Shown here one piece after another: positions 11,242 to 23,677 of a stretch of 64,000 bases of DNA (the stretch's first letter is position 1; each line of letters opens with the position of its first letter). A program made the position numbers and the translations under genes. The notes beneath the pieces were generated by a model that did not search any database, had not been told where the DNA came from, and saw nothing but the letters and a program-made list of their open reading frames with translations. The DNA is from Mantamonas sphyraenae (Eukaryota; CRuMs; Mantamonadidae): contig JAPMXV010000006.1 of the NCBI GenBank assembly GCA_026936335.1, forward strand, positions 1-64,000, in the 5' to 3' direction.

Positions 11242-14200
11242 ATGTCCATCCCTCCCAAAACCTTCCCAGGAGGCCTCTCTTCTGACAACCAACACGCCAT
11301 AGACTGGGGTCACAACAACCTCGTCGCATACGGCTGCCAGTCTCTCATCCCCATCGTCGACCCCTCTGTGCCCCAGGTCCTCACTACCCTCGACGGCCAC
11401 CCGTCCACCGTCGTCGTCCTTCGCTGGAGTCCCCACAACCTCCTCGCTGCAAAGTCCCCCACCCTCTATCTCGCCTCAGGCGACCTCACGGGCAACCTTC
11501 TGCTCTGGGACGTCGCCCTCGGCCGCATCGACCAGCGCCTCACTGAATCTGGCACAAAGCAGCCCATACGCGACATCCAATGGCTCCCTGCACACCCTTC
11601 TCTCCTGCTTGCTCTCCACGCCCCGTCCTCCCTCATCCTTTGGGACCTCACCACCGGCGAGTCCGTGTGGCGCATCAACAGCTTTTCCAACGACCCCATG
11701 TGCTCCGTCCACCTCGACCCCTTTGATCCCTCCCACCTCACCATGCACTCCGCCTCTGGCTGGGTCTACCGCATCCGTGACTTTTCCAGAAAGTCCACCC
11801 CTCGCTCTGTCGAGAAAAAGTACCGCATCAGCTCAAACAACTCCTCCTCCTCCTCCTCCTCCTCTTCCTCCTCCTCTGCTCTCCGCCGCAAGTCATCCGC
11901 CGCTGCCGCTGCCGCCTCCTCCTCCTCAAACCTCATCCAGATGGCCATGAGCCCCACAGAGCCAAACGTCATCTACTTCCTCCTCCCGCGTGAGCTCATG
12001 GTCTTTGACCTTTCCGTCGACCAAGTCCTTGCCTCCGTCGTCCTCGACCGCACACGCCCCTCCTTCTCCCGCCTCATCACCTCCCGCAACCATCCGGGTC
12101 TCCTCTTTGCCCTCCACGACGACAGCTCTGCCAGTGTCTGGCTCCAGCCACACAACCGCTTCAACTTTGAGCTCGCCGCCGTCACAGACATCCTCCGCTC
12201 CTCCTCCAAAATACGCAGCCGCCACGTCTCCGTCACCGCCCTCGCAAACAGCCCCCTGGCAGAGACCCGCCTTGCTGCCGTCGGTTCCAACGGCAAGTTC
12301 CTCGTCTGGCATTTTATGCCTCAGCTCAGCAGTCCCCTCCACCACACCCCGCTCCCGCCCTTTGACCACACCCTTCTCTCCGCCACTCCTGCCTCCGCCT
12401 CCCTGCGTCCCTCCCTACACAGCGCATACTCGGGCTACCGCATGTACCTCTGCTCCTTCATGGAGGGTCTCACCAGCCCTGCTGCCGCAATCGCCGTCTG
12501 CCCCTTCAAGCACACCCTCGCCCGCAAGCTTGCTGCCATCGGCACCCTCCACGGCACCCTCCAGCTCCTCGATCTTCTCACAGGCCGCGTCCTGCGTGAG
12601 TTCCACCTCGCCAATGCCCCGCTCAGGGGTCTCACCTGGCTCTCCGCACGCACTCTCGTCGCCTTCTCCTTCTCCGAGCTCTCACCGGGCCAATTCCGCA
12701 ACTCCCTTCTCCGCGTCGACATCACCACGGGCAAGTCTCGCGAAATGCGCCAAAACGCAGAGCAGCTCTCAGACTCCTTCATACGCGCCCTCCACCTCAG
12801 CCCGTCTCGCCGCCATCTCGCCGTCCTTCTCAAGGACAAGCCTTTTGAGCTCTGGGATCTCCACACGGACTCCATGCTCACCACCCTCTCCAAGTATGCC
12901 CAGGTAACCAGCTTCCAGTGGAGCCCCTATCTCCTCGAAAACGTCAAATCCCCGTCCCCTCAGGCTGCTCCCGCCGAACAGTTTGTCTTTACCGTGCCCG
13001 ACGGCACCCTAAACTATTTCATCGTCGACAACGGCGTCATCACCGCAGTGAAAAAGACCCAGCCTGACCTCGGCATGGGCATCATCAGCTACATGGCCTG
13101 GAGCTCGTCCTTCCTCGTCTCCGGCGACACCGTCGGCACCATGCACAGCTGGGACTTCAAGAAGCGCAAGTCTCGCACCTTTATCACAGGCCGAGGCCTA
13201 GTCCGTCGCATCCTGTACGCCCCTGGCTCACGCTCTTCCCTTGCCCTCGTCCTCTTTGCCGAGGGCGACTTTGGTATTTGGGACCTCGCCTCGGGAAAGC
13301 AGATCGCCATCACAAACGTGCCCACGCGCTCCTCCTCCTCCTCTTCTTCCTCTTCCTCCTCCTCCTCTTCCTCTTCCTCCTCTTCCTCTTCCTCCGGCTC
13401 CTCCTCCTCATCTTCCGCCTCCTCTGCCGGTGCCTCCACCACAAACACGGCCTCCGACTCCTCCGCATCCAACGGCACTCTCAAAGCCGTCAACGTCGAC
13501 TGGGTCACCGACCAGCACCCTGTCGTTGCTTGCGCAGACGGCACCGTGCGCATCTTCAACCTCGACCTCCGCACCTGCTCCGCACCCATCACCCACCGCA
13601 GCCTCGTCGCACCCCTTTCAACCCCTTCCCTCTTGCCCTTCAACACGGCAAGCTACCTCCGTGCAATGCTCCAGCACGGTCACACAGACCTTGCCAATCT
13701 CGACCGCCTCCTCGACGACGACGACGACTCGTACACAACCTACGCTTCTGCAGAGGTCAAAGACTTTTCATCAGACTCCCCTTCCCCCTCCTCCTCCTCC
13801 ACCACCTCAGCATCTTCCTCCTCCTATGGCAACGACATTCAAGACGCCATTGCCACACACCTCCACCACATGGATCCCTCCCTCCTCGACACCATCGCCA
13901 CAGCCAAGACTCCCGTCTCGCGCCGCTGCCTCCTCACCGCCCAGTACTTTGGCCAGCAGCAGGACATCGACTTTTGGACTCTTGCCTCCTTCTACCTCGA
14001 CATGTACGCCTCGCGCGGCACCGCCCTCCTCGACGACGACGACGACGACGAACGCGAAGAAACGCGCCCGCCACCACCGCCACCACCACCACCACCACAA
14101 CAACATCCTCCCAGTCATCATCCGACCCTTCCCCTTCCTCCCCCTCCTCCTCCTCCTCCCCCGGCTCCCCCGGCTCCCAATCCTCCATCCTCCCGTCCTA

Positions 14201-15104
14201 TTTTCATTACCTCGGCACCTCCAAAGACCAAACCCAGGCCGAACTCGACCGTTTGCACACCTACGAGAAGCGCATGGCTGGCAACCAGCCTCTCATCCAG
14301 CACACAGCCAACCAAAACGTCCTCCTCGGCCAGCAGCGCAGCGCCATCGACCAGCTCCTGGACACCCCGTCCGACAGCCCTGACTTTTACCCCAATGCCC
14401 TCCGCGCCTGCGTCGTCGCCGCATCCCTCTCCAAGAAAGAGTACACCGACACTGTCAATCTGGTTGCCACAACACTCATCGCAAACGCGCGCCTTGACGA
14501 GGGCATCCAGATGCTCTGCCTTATCAACCGTTCCTACGATGCCTGCCGCTATCTCCAGACCTACGATCGATGGGAAGAGGCTGCCCGTCTCGCAAAGGTC
14601 ACCCTCAGCCCGCGCAAGTGTGCCGTCATCTACAAGCGCTGGAGCGAGTTTCTCACCGCCTCCCGCCAATATGACCGCGCCATCCACGTCCTTCTTTCCC
14701 TCGCCGAGTTTGCCGACGTCGTCTACCTCCTCCTCGAGAGCAGGCGCTGGGACACAGCCGCCCTTTTCACTGACGCTTGCCTCGACGCCGGCGTCCTCAC
14801 TCTCGCCCGTGCCAAGCAACTCCACGTCCGCCTCTCCACCATGAATAGTCTCGAGCGCCAGCAAATAACCCTTCACTCGCTTCTACCCCGTGTCTACCTC
14901 GAATACGGCGTCTACCTCCAGTCCATCGGCTGCCGACCCCTCTCCCGCTTCCGCTGTGCCCAGGCCAAGCAGCTTTCTCTCGACACCACCGCGGACAATG
15001 TCAAAGACGATGACAAGCAAGTGTCAGCCACCACCTCTGTCGACACACAAGTGTCATCAAGCGAGCAAATCCCGCCCGCCGAACAATCCGCCGCCTCCCA
15101 ATGA
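11242..15104 (+). CDS. WDR11: WDR11 homologue, WD40 trafficking protein
   Basis: About 1285 residues from the ATG at 11242 (MSIPPKTFPGG). WDR11 works with FAM91A1 in capture of endosome-derived vesicles at the trans-Golgi and also acts in ciliary/Hedgehog signalling. The family opening is clear: AIDWGHNNLVAYGCQSLIPIVDP, then WD repeats (LRWSPHN, LLLWDVA, LILWDLTTGESVWRI, FELWDLHTD, FGIWDLASGK), then a helical C-terminal region (EGIQMLCLINRSYDACRYLQ, WEEAARLAKV). Two TCC-coded Ser runs (about 11843-11880 and 13330-13434) interrupt loops. The frame changes once, between about 14040 and 14115, inside GAC- and CCA-repeat DNA. The protein continues correctly in the new frame, so this is probably an assembly indel. 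Confidence 0.9.
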
Positions 15105-15212
15105 ATCCAAGTCGTCGAGCCAACCCTGTTTCAGCCCGCCCTCCCACCAGCCCACTCCCTTTCCGCACACACATTCAACCCCCACTCCCTCTCGCCCAAC
15201 CAATCCTCATCA

Positions 15213-18200
15213 ATGTCGCTCTTGATGTCGAGCGTGGGCGCCACCCACGCATACGACACCGAAGCCACAGAGCTGGGTGACAGCTACCGCGTGCCACAAC
15301 GCAAACGAAGCACACGGCGGCGCACACGACGCACAGAGGAGAACGGCAACACTAGCCCCAGGAGGGCTAGCAAGGCTCGGATTCAACATTCACAATCTCC
15401 TGCCGACCAGTCCAACACACACAGTGGCACGCCGTCCCCGATCGAGGCTCGCTCATCCAGCGGCCGAGTCGATTCGGGCAGTGGTGCCATTGAGCGAAGG
15501 CATTCTGCCGAAGAGGTGTTGGACAACGAGCAAAAGGGAAGGGCTCGCGGACGCAGCCGCTGGAGACCTCGCGGACGCAAACGCTCCAGTGGCGGCAGGA
15601 ACCGATTCAACGACCCCATCGCCCGAAGCACACACCAAGGTCTCGCTTTGCCCCACAGCAGCTCGCGCGAGAACGACAAAGGCAGATCCAGCCCTGCCCA
15701 CACAGACGGAGACGTTTCACCCGGACTCCGCAACTTTGCCGCTATCGAGGGCGCCACCTGGGTCGAGGACGAAGAGGTGCTCGTCGATCCGGGCGAGATG
15801 CAACGCTACTTCAACGCAGACGACATCACAGAGCCCAGCCACTCCTCAGGCTCCATCCGCCGCACCTACAGCTCCGGCGCAACCGAATTGAGACGTTTGG
15901 CCTCGGGCAACTCCTTTCGCGGCGCCATGCGCGCCGCTGCACGCTCCGACGCTTCTTCCGACCCGCGACGCGGTAGCAACACCACCATAGACCGCCGTGC
16001 CTCCAACTCTGCTTCCGTCTCCTCTGCACACGACGACACCGAGCACACAAACGTCTCCTCCCACAGCACACACAACCGCAGCAACAACGGCCTCATCGGC
16101 TCCATCCCCAACCTCGCCAATGACCGGCCCTCCATGCGTACAAACCATCTCGACGACGACAGTGTCGTGCGCACCTCTGTTGAGCCTGCCCTCCACGCTC
16201 CCAAGCTCCTTGTCGACGGCAAGATCCACCCGGAAGACCACACTGCAGACGAGCAAGAAACCACAAAGATGAAGCGCCAGCCCAGCATCCTATCCTACAG
16301 CTACCCGGTCACAGAGTCTCACGACAACCTCCGCAGGCAGATCACAACCTTTGTCGACACCTACAAGTCCCAGGAACCAAGGTCCGTTCTTGCCCCGTTT
16401 ACACGCATTCCCCGATTTCCCCTCTCCTCCAGCCTTCTCCACTCCTCACCATCCCCACTGTACTGTCCACCCCATTGCCCATCCCCTTCTCACACACCTA
16501 CCCTCTCACCTACAGTCCGGGCAACCTCCTCGCCGACAAGCTACTGCGTACAAACACCCTCGAAGATCAGGTACGCCTCACACGCGCCCAAACCCTTTCA
16601 TTCCACACACGCCGCTCTCACCCACGCCTCCACCCGCTCTCACTACGTCTCCCCACCGCCCCAATCTCCCACGCTGACTCTCCCTACCTACCCTTTCCAC
16701 CACACCTCGTTTCCAGTCTCTGCGTTCCATCACTCGAATGACTGCCTTTGCCTTCCTCGGCATGCTCTTTATGATCATCGAGAACGAGCTTTCCTGGCAC
16801 AACAAAGACTGGCCCGTCGATGCCATGCCCCTCCTCGGACTGCGTGCCCTTGTCACCCTCACCACAGTGCTCCTGCGTACGTCCCTCCAGACACCTCCCC
16901 ACAGCCCCGCCCCACGCATCCAGGAGCCCTCCTCACCCCTGAAGCCCCTCTCACACCACACCCTCCTGTCCCTCCGCGCAGTCATCGAGATCACTCACTA
17001 CTACAAGGTCCTGTGGACACTGCTTCGCGTACGCAACGTCCTCCTCCACGACGAACACTACTGGAGTGTCGAGCACACTCTCCGTTTCGCCCTTGAGCTC
17101 CTCATCTGCGCTGTCCACAGTCCACCCATGCTCCATTTTCGCTTCGAACACTGGGCTGTCCTCTCCGTAACGCGTTTCGACGACCAGCGCCTGGACATGA
17201 TCATGTTCATCCGCCTCTACCTCCTCATCCGCTACCTCAAGGCCCAAACAGACCTCCGAGGTTCAGCTGCTCGCTTCATTGGCGCTCTCAACAACGTCCG
17301 CTTCAGCACAGCCTTTGCCCTCAAGATCCAGATGACTCAGCGGCCCTTCACCATGCTCTTCTTCCTCCTTGCCACACTCATCCTCAGCACCAGCTATGTC
17401 GTCCGAATCTGTGAGCGAGACATCCAACCCGCCTTTGAGTATTGGCCAAACAGCATCTGGCTCCTTGTCGTCACCGTCACCACCGTCGGCTACGGTGACG
17501 TCGCTCCAATCAGCACCTGTGCTCGCGTCGCCTCGATGACCTGCGCATGGGCTGGCGTCTTTTTCACCACCTCCATGATTGCCATCCTCCAAAAGAACCT
17601 CGACTTTTCAAAGCCCGAGTCCCGTGTCTACCACTTCCTCTCCAAGGCCCGCCTCCGCCGAAACATCATCAACCTCGCCGCCTCTGTCATCCAGACATCC
17701 TATCGTACATACGCCTATCGCAGGCGCCACAACACCTCCGCTGCCCCCTACTTTCTGCGTCAGCGCTCCCTCAGCACTCTCCTCAAGTGGACCAAACTTC
17801 GTCGGTACGCTCCTCGCTTCCTCTGCCCCCTGAATCCCTCACACCCCACACCCCGAAGCCAGGCACACTAACCCATCCATCCGCGCCACTCATCCCGTCC
17901 CACAGCAAGGTGAAAGCCACCACAGACACCGAAAACATGACGCCCGTCCTCATCGAGTCCATTTGGTTTGAAATCAACGACCTCGGCCAAACCGTCATGG
18001 ACACCTACGACGCCCTGGATGACTTTATGCTCCAGTACGAGGACGACCAAGAGGCCTTGGCCAGAAACGGCGTGTATGGCCTGCCCAGTGACAGCCACAC
18101 CCAATCCGACGACCGCGGCACCCAGCAAAATGCAAACGACCACGCAGAATCAAACCCGGCAGAGCCATCCTCCGACCCGCCTGCAGGCGACGATGAACAC

Positions 18201-18809
18201 ATAGACAACACACCGCACGCCACAGACACACCTGCACGCAAGGAAAGCACAGACAGCGACGAGTCCACTCCGTCTGCCGAGGAGGCTGCTCCCTCCCAAT
18301 CTGCCACAACAACCACAACAACATCATCCACAGCTGCTGCAGCCACCGCTCCCCTGCGCTACCAGCGCACAGGCACAGGAGGCAGTCTCGACCATGTCCG
18401 TGTGCGCAAGCAACGCTCCCTGGCAGACGGACTCTCCGGCACCGCCAGCGATGGCGGCGCTCCCATACGCAGACGCCAACGCAGCGCAACCCTCACTGGC
18501 CGCTCTGCCACAACTTTGCGCAAGTCTCTTCACGATCCACTCGACATTAAGCACCTTCAGGAAGAAAATAGCGAACGCCGCTCCGGCCTTCGCACCGGCA
18601 CCAGCCCTGCCACACACACTTCCGGCCCAGCCTCCAACACTGGCAACATGCGCACCCGCATGGACCACATGGAGGATCGCATCGATCACCTCACCACCAT
18701 GCTCGAACTCCTGCTGCGCGCAAACGACATCGACGTGCCCGAGTCACACCACCGCGTCCGTTCCTCCCTCTCTGTCTCACCAGAGCCTACATCGGCAGAC
18801 TCCAATTGA
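15213..18809 (+). CDS. SK-type (KCNN-like) calcium/calmodulin-gated K+ channel
   Basis: Five exons join perfectly in phase: 15213-16381, 16516-16570, 16717-16876, 16982-17804 and 17906-18809, giving 1036 residues. The first exon encodes a disordered Arg/Ser-rich cytosolic N-terminus. Exons 3-4 hold the six-span channel core with selectivity filter TVTTVGYGD. The segment just after S6 (ESRVYHFLSKARLRRNIINLAASVIQ) matches the SK calmodulin-binding domain and carries an IQ-like motif (IQTSYRTYAYR). Exon 5 is a long disordered tail ending in a predicted coiled coil (MDHMEDRIDHLTTMLELLLR). The exon of 55 bases is unusually small. The intron 16877-16981 is a multiple of three with no stop; retention would insert 35 Pro/Ser-rich residues between S2 and the following segment. 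Family function is membrane K+ efflux triggered by cytosolic calcium. Confidence 0.9.
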
Positions 18810-18835
18810 GACCACATGTACATTACAGTATTGTG

Positions 18836-21800
18836 TCACCTTGCTTTCCCTGCCCACATCTCACTCAACACATCCAGCCCCTGTTCCCTGCTCACCCGTG
18901 CCATCTGCCCTGCAAGTCGCCTCTCCACCTCTGCATCTTGATTCAGCTCAATGGCACGCAGCAGAAACTGCGACGCCACTGCCCACCCCCCACGCTCCAC
19001 CATCTTTTCCCCCGCCGCGGACAATGCTTCCACCAGCTGCCGCTCCTCCTCATTCACATCCCGCGCCATCGCCCCAATCTCCTCTTCAACAAGCTCACGT
19101 CCCTCCTCGCCACCTACACAAAGCGCCAGTTGCATGCATGCTGTCCTGCGCAGCGCCTCCCCCACCTCCAAGCTCAGAGCTCGCCGCAACAACGCAGCGC
19201 ACTCTTTTGCTTTGCCCTGCCGCTCCTTCAGGTTGGCCAAGTTCACCAGCGTGCTCCCGATATCGTCTCCGCTTGCTTTGTTCTGCACCTTGTACTGCAG
19301 CACTTGCAGCAGCGACTCTTCCGTCTCCGCGTCAGCTTTGCCGTTCTGCACCGCCTCCTCCTCGTTCACCAGCATCGACAGCTGCTCCTGCGCCTCCGTT
19401 TCCCCACTCGATGCCTGTACAACCTGTCTCAACAGCCTCTCTGCTTCCTTTCGCTCACCGTCCCGCAAGCACAGCTTCACCAGCAGCTTCTGCGTGTCCA
19501 CCACCACACGGTGGTGCACTCCGTGCAATTGCACCACGTCTTTCAACAGCAACGACACTTCGTTCGCCGTCACCGTCCCTCCACTCTCCCACTCCAGTGT
19601 GTACAGTCGCAAACGTGCATCCAGCACACGTTGGTGTGCCTTCCCAAACGATCGCTCCAGCTGTACAACGCCACGACGGCAAGCATTGGCCGCCTCTCGC
19701 CAACGTGTCTCCCCTTCTCGACATAGAACCTCCACCAACTGCATCAAAAGCAGGCCAACACGTGGATGGTCGTTTCCATGGCCCTCGGCGCACTCTTCCA
19801 CCGCTTGTTCGCAGAATTTTTCCGCTTGCCGCAACTCACCCATCTGCATACACACCTGTGCCAGTTCCTCCAGAATATCCACCAGCCCAGCGCCATCACA
19901 CATCTCCAGCTGCTTCTCCAGTGTCTCCCGCAGCAGGCCCAGCTCACCACGCGCCCGCGCACTATCCCCAATCCATTCCAACACCCGCAGCCGGTCGTCT
20001 CGCCGATCTTTCAGCAGACCGCTTGCACGCTGAAGCAAAATGCACCCCCGCTCCGGCTTGCCGCACTCCAACGCCGCGCGTCCGTACTCCACCATGACCA
20101 GCGCCGTCTCTGCGTGCTCCTCGCCCAACACGCGTCCAAGGATGCCCAGCGCTCCTTCAAACGCATGGGCTGCGTTTTCAAATTCCCCTCGGCAACCGTA
20201 CAGTTTCCCAAGGTCCGCCCGTGTGTGCGCCACCTCTCGGTGCTCTTTGCCAAGTCGATGTTGCAGTTGGCCCAACGCCGCCGAGAGCGCCTCGCTGGCC
20301 TCCTTGTATCCGCCTTGCTGCAGCCAGCAGCGTCCCACCTCACGCAACACCAACGCACGCACAAGCTCAGCCTTTTCGCTCTCTTCCTGCTGCAGCAATC
20401 GCATCGCTTTGGTCAGCAAATGTTTCGCCTCGCCCGCATTCCCTGCCGCTGCCAGGCACCTCGCCCCCAGCAACATCGCAGACGCAATCTCACTCATGCT
20501 CACTTCCTCGCTCCCTCTTTCCTCCTCCAGCTCCAACAGCAGCTCTACTGACTGCCGCAGCAGAGCGCTCGCTTCCGTGTACGATTCCGACTTGTACAGC
20601 GCCTCCCCAAGCACCTGCAGACACTCCACCTCGACACCAGTCGACCATCCGTGCGTTTCTACCATGCGCAACGCAAACCGCGCGTGTCTACTCGCCTGTT
20701 CCTCCTCTGCTTCGTTCAGAAGCGCCTTGGCAAGCTGCAGGTGTGCCTCACACACCAGCTTCGCTTCCTCCTCCTTCTCCTCCTCCACAGACTCCCGCTC
20801 ACCCTCCAGCAGCTCCAGCACTCGAATGCGCAGCTGACTCTCGATCCCCAGCGTCGGATGCACACGGCAAAGCGATGCCATCTCCCGCAGCGTGTCAAGG
20901 CGCGCCGGGTCCCGCAACCCTTCTTGGATGGTCAGCGCACGCTCTAGTGCACGATGTGCCTTGGACGCCTCTCCCATGTTGTTGTACACAACAGACAAGT
21001 CCAGCAGCGCGCGTGCACTCAGTGGGTGCGTGTCGCCTAGGTCTTGCGAGTACGACACAATGCACTGGCGAAGCAGCCGCTCTGCCTCCTCATACTCCTT
21101 CACATCGTTGTGCACCAACGCCAATCGATGCCAAAGTGTCGCTTTGTCCGCATAGCCTTCCTTCAGAGCTTGCGTGTACGCCAGCTGCGCCTTCAGAGGC
21201 CGTCCCGTGTGTCTGTATGCATCTCCCAACAATCGGTGGCTCTCTGCCTGCCCCTGCGCCATTTTTGACACAATCAGTGCATATTGCTCCACGCAATCCC
21301 ACTCATCGTGCTCTGCGTGCACCTGGGCCAGCACTTTGGCTGCTTGGATGATCTGCTCCGGCGAAGCACGCTTGTGCTCCACCACAGTCCGCCCGTGCCG
21401 CAGCACACCCTCTTCCACCCCCATGCTGTGGTACAGCTCGGTCAACTGAAGGTGCGTCTGCACCGCCGCCGGATCGTGCCTGTTCTCGCCCTCCAGTGTG
21501 CCCAGCAGCTGCGCAACAGATCCTTCCAGATCTCCGTGTTGTTGCGTCAGCTCCGCAATCACATTGCGGTTTTCTGCCACCGCTCGAGGATGGTGCTTGT
21601 CTTTGAACAACCTGAAGCTCAGCGCATGTTGCGCCCACGCAATCGCCTCCTCCAGCTGCCCTTCCTTTGCATACCTCGCGCTCTCGTCGTCGCACGCCAG
21701 CGCATAGCTCACAGGCAGGTTGCTTTTGCTACGACAGCCCACTTTCGTCACCTTGAGTGCTCCCGTGCCCAGCACGTGTGCCCGTTTCGCTTCACCAGCC

Positions 21801-23677
21801 TCCACTCTGAGCGCATGCCCGCCGGACATCTCCAATTGCGCAAGAGTCATGCAGCGCTGCAACAAAGCATGTAGCCACTCGGTCGCGTCTCCGTGCATCA
21901 GGTGCAACACCGAAGGCGGTGGCAGCCGTGTAAAGGAGCCGGGAAACTTGGCCATAAGCGCCACCGGCAGTTCCTGCTCCAGCGCAGCGGCATCAAAGAA
22001 GGATCGGACAAACACAGTGGCACACGCGCAGGAGTTGCTTTGGTTCTGCCCACGAGCTTGGCAAAGGTATGCATACAGGCCAGTGCGGAACGTGCGGGCG
22101 CACATCTCCAGCAACAGCAGGTCTCGTGTCTCTGCACGGCTGCTCTTGTGCCAAAGAACACCCATGAAACGCAAGTTGACGCCGTGTACCATCATGCAGC
22201 GGCATAGCACGTCGGCGTCGTCAACACGGTGCACCTCAAGCTGCTGCACAATAGCCGGGAGTAGGTCCCGTAGCAAGTGCACCGTCGCCTCACTTGCACT
22301 TTCCTCCCCTTTGTGTTTAAACTCTGCGCGAAAGCGCTGCGTGTTTTCGCTGGCATGCATCCGTTCGATGAGCTGCAACCCGTGCGCGGCAAAGCGCATC
22401 GGCGGCTGCCGCTGTTCGGTGAATTGGACGCTGTAGTGTCCGTGTGCATCTGTGTACACATGCACACCCTGCGCAAGGGTGTGCTTGTCCAGATGAGTCT
22501 GCAGCATGCTCTCGAGCCATTGCGGAAGATGTTTTGCCCGCGCGCATGACGCTGCGTCCAGGTCCAGCGACTGCACCAGAACACGCTGGCCATCCACATC
22601 CACGAGCACCATGATAGGCGTCAATAGCTGCGAGTGCCACGACGAAAGCGACTCCAGCGCAAAGCGAGCTGCCTGCAGCTTGTTCTTGGCTTGCTTGGCC
22701 GCGGCCCCGTCACTTGCAAACTCGTGGTCGCGCGTGTCTTGAATAAGGTAGTAGAGAGCGCCCCGGAAGAGGTAAGTGGGTGATTTGGCCAGCATGGCGT
22801 TGTGCTGGCCGAGATGAGCAAAAGGCCACGCCAGCGGGTTCGTCTCGTCCAACGGCTCCAAGTCGTCAAGCTGCCGGCGCACCAGCCTGATTGCTACAGG
22901 GGTCACATGCTGGCAAAACGCACGCACAGTTGCAGTGATGTGTGCTTGCCGTTGACGCTGGGCCTCCAGCGAGTCCTGCTCCATGGCCAGGGCGTTTGCA
23001 AAGCGAGCCGACCAATTTGGCCGCGCATTGGTTTCGGCGGGCATACTCAGACCCAGCTGTGCAAGGTGTGCGGGATCAGGGGCATGTGTGTACATGGCCT
23101 TTGTAGGCAGTAGCGCTCGTATAAACATCGGTTCGGCGTCCACGTGTGCCTGCTGCGCATATCGAGCCAGTGCGGCAGGTTGACTTGCGTGCGCGTCGTT
23201 CAGCCACGGCTGAGCATACCATGCCAGATCAAACGTGGCATTCGGTTCGTCGTGTGCTTGTTGCCACCCACGTATGCTCTTTCGCACATAGTGCATTGCT
23301 GCCGTGCTCACCAGAGGGGCAAAACTCAGCGGAACCAGCAGCGCTCGCCACACTCCCAAATGATCGATAACCAAACAGGAGACAGGCCACACAATGCGAT
23401 GTACTGTGGCCAGCAGTCCCAACCCGTGATATGGGTACAAAGGCAGCGACACGACCGCGGCAGCTGCCAAACCTAGTGACACGCTTCCGACCACGAGCCA
23501 CAGCAGCACCTGAGTGACGTTCAGCGGGACCAGCCACAGTAGAGCATTGACGAGAAGTACACTTGCAAACTGACTCAGCGAAATGCGCATGGACTGCGTT
23601 GTTGGTTCGTTGCCCGCTCCCGCGCCCTTCTGCCCGTCTCCACTCGGTGCGCCAAACACCACACCGTGCCTTGCCAT
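18836..23677 (-). CDS. Membrane-anchored CLU-like/TPR-repeat protein
   Basis: 1613 residues from the ATG at 23677 (MARHGVVFG). The open frame continues upstream, but that part lies antisense to the DAP1-like gene. Residues about 40-150 form three or four hydrophobic spans. The following region has the signature of the CLU (clustered mitochondria, TIF31-like) domain: LPAIVQQLE, then HGVNLRFMGVLW, then LLLLEMCARTFRTGL. The C-terminal 1000 residues are a long array of kinesin-light-chain-like TPRs (for example LGDTHPLSARALLDLSVVYNNMG and LGKEHREVAHTRADLGKLY). CLU proteins bind mRNAs for mitochondrial proteins and influence mitochondrial distribution, but they are normally soluble, so an N-terminal membrane anchor is odd. 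The TPR call is secure; the CLU call is moderate. Confidence 0.8.
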   Translation of the reverse strand: MARHGVVFGAPSGDGQKGAGAGNEPTTQSMRISLSQFASVLLVNALLWLVPLNVTQVLLWLVVGSVSLGLAAAAVVSLPLYPYHGLGLLATVHRIVWPVSCLVIDHLGVWRALLVPLSFAPLVSTAAMHYVRKSIRGWQQAHDEPNATFDLAWYAQPWLNDAHASQPAALARYAQQAHVDAEPMFIRALLPTKAMYTHAPDPAHLAQLGLSMPAETNARPNWSARFANALAMEQDSLEAQRQRQAHITATVRAFCQHVTPVAIRLVRRQLDDLEPLDETNPLAWPFAHLGQHNAMLAKSPTYLFRGALYYLIQDTRDHEFASDGAAAKQAKNKLQAARFALESLSSWHSQLLTPIMVLVDVDGQRVLVQSLDLDAASCARAKHLPQWLESMLQTHLDKHTLAQGVHVYTDAHGHYSVQFTEQRQPPMRFAAHGLQLIERMHASENTQRFRAEFKHKGEESASEATVHLLRDLLPAIVQQLEVHRVDDADVLCRCMMVHGVNLRFMGVLWHKSSRAETRDLLLLEMCARTFRTGLYAYLCQARGQNQSNSCACATVFVRSFFDAAALEQELPVALMAKFPGSFTRLPPPSVLHLMHGDATEWLHALLQRCMTLAQLEMSGGHALRVEAGEAKRAHVLGTGALKVTKVGCRSKSNLPVSYALACDDESARYAKEGQLEEAIAWAQHALSFRLFKDKHHPRAVAENRNVIAELTQQHGDLEGSVAQLLGTLEGENRHDPAAVQTHLQLTELYHSMGVEEGVLRHGRTVVEHKRASPEQIIQAAKVLAQVHAEHDEWDCVEQYALIVSKMAQGQAESHRLLGDAYRHTGRPLKAQLAYTQALKEGYADKATLWHRLALVHNDVKEYEEAERLLRQCIVSYSQDLGDTHPLSARALLDLSVVYNNMGEASKAHRALERALTIQEGLRDPARLDTLREMASLCRVHPTLGIESQLRIRVLELLEGERESVEEEKEEEAKLVCEAHLQLAKALLNEAEEEQASRHARFALRMVETHGWSTGVEVECLQVLGEALYKSESYTEASALLRQSVELLLELEEERGSEEVSMSEIASAMLLGARCLAAAGNAGEAKHLLTKAMRLLQQEESEKAELVRALVLREVGRCWLQQGGYKEASEALSAALGQLQHRLGKEHREVAHTRADLGKLYGCRGEFENAAHAFEGALGILGRVLGEEHAETALVMVEYGRAALECGKPERGCILLQRASGLLKDRRDDRLRVLEWIGDSARARGELGLLRETLEKQLEMCDGAGLVDILEELAQVCMQMGELRQAEKFCEQAVEECAEGHGNDHPRVGLLLMQLVEVLCREGETRWREAANACRRGVVQLERSFGKAHQRVLDARLRLYTLEWESGGTVTANEVSLLLKDVVQLHGVHHRVVVDTQKLLVKLCLRDGERKEAERLLRQVVQASSGETEAQEQLSMLVNEEEAVQNGKADAETEESLLQVLQYKVQNKASGDDIGSTLVNLANLKERQGKAKECAALLRRALSLEVGEALRRTACMQLALCVGGEEGRELVEEEIGAMARDVNEEERQLVEALSAAGEKMVERGGWAVASQFLLRAIELNQDAEVERRLAGQMARVSREQGLDVLSEMWAGKAR

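Noticed and set aside
18394-21351. Several long plus-strand frames rich in Pro, Ser and Cys
   Set aside because: They are antisense to the TPR gene, whose heptad-like TPR pattern is unambiguous.
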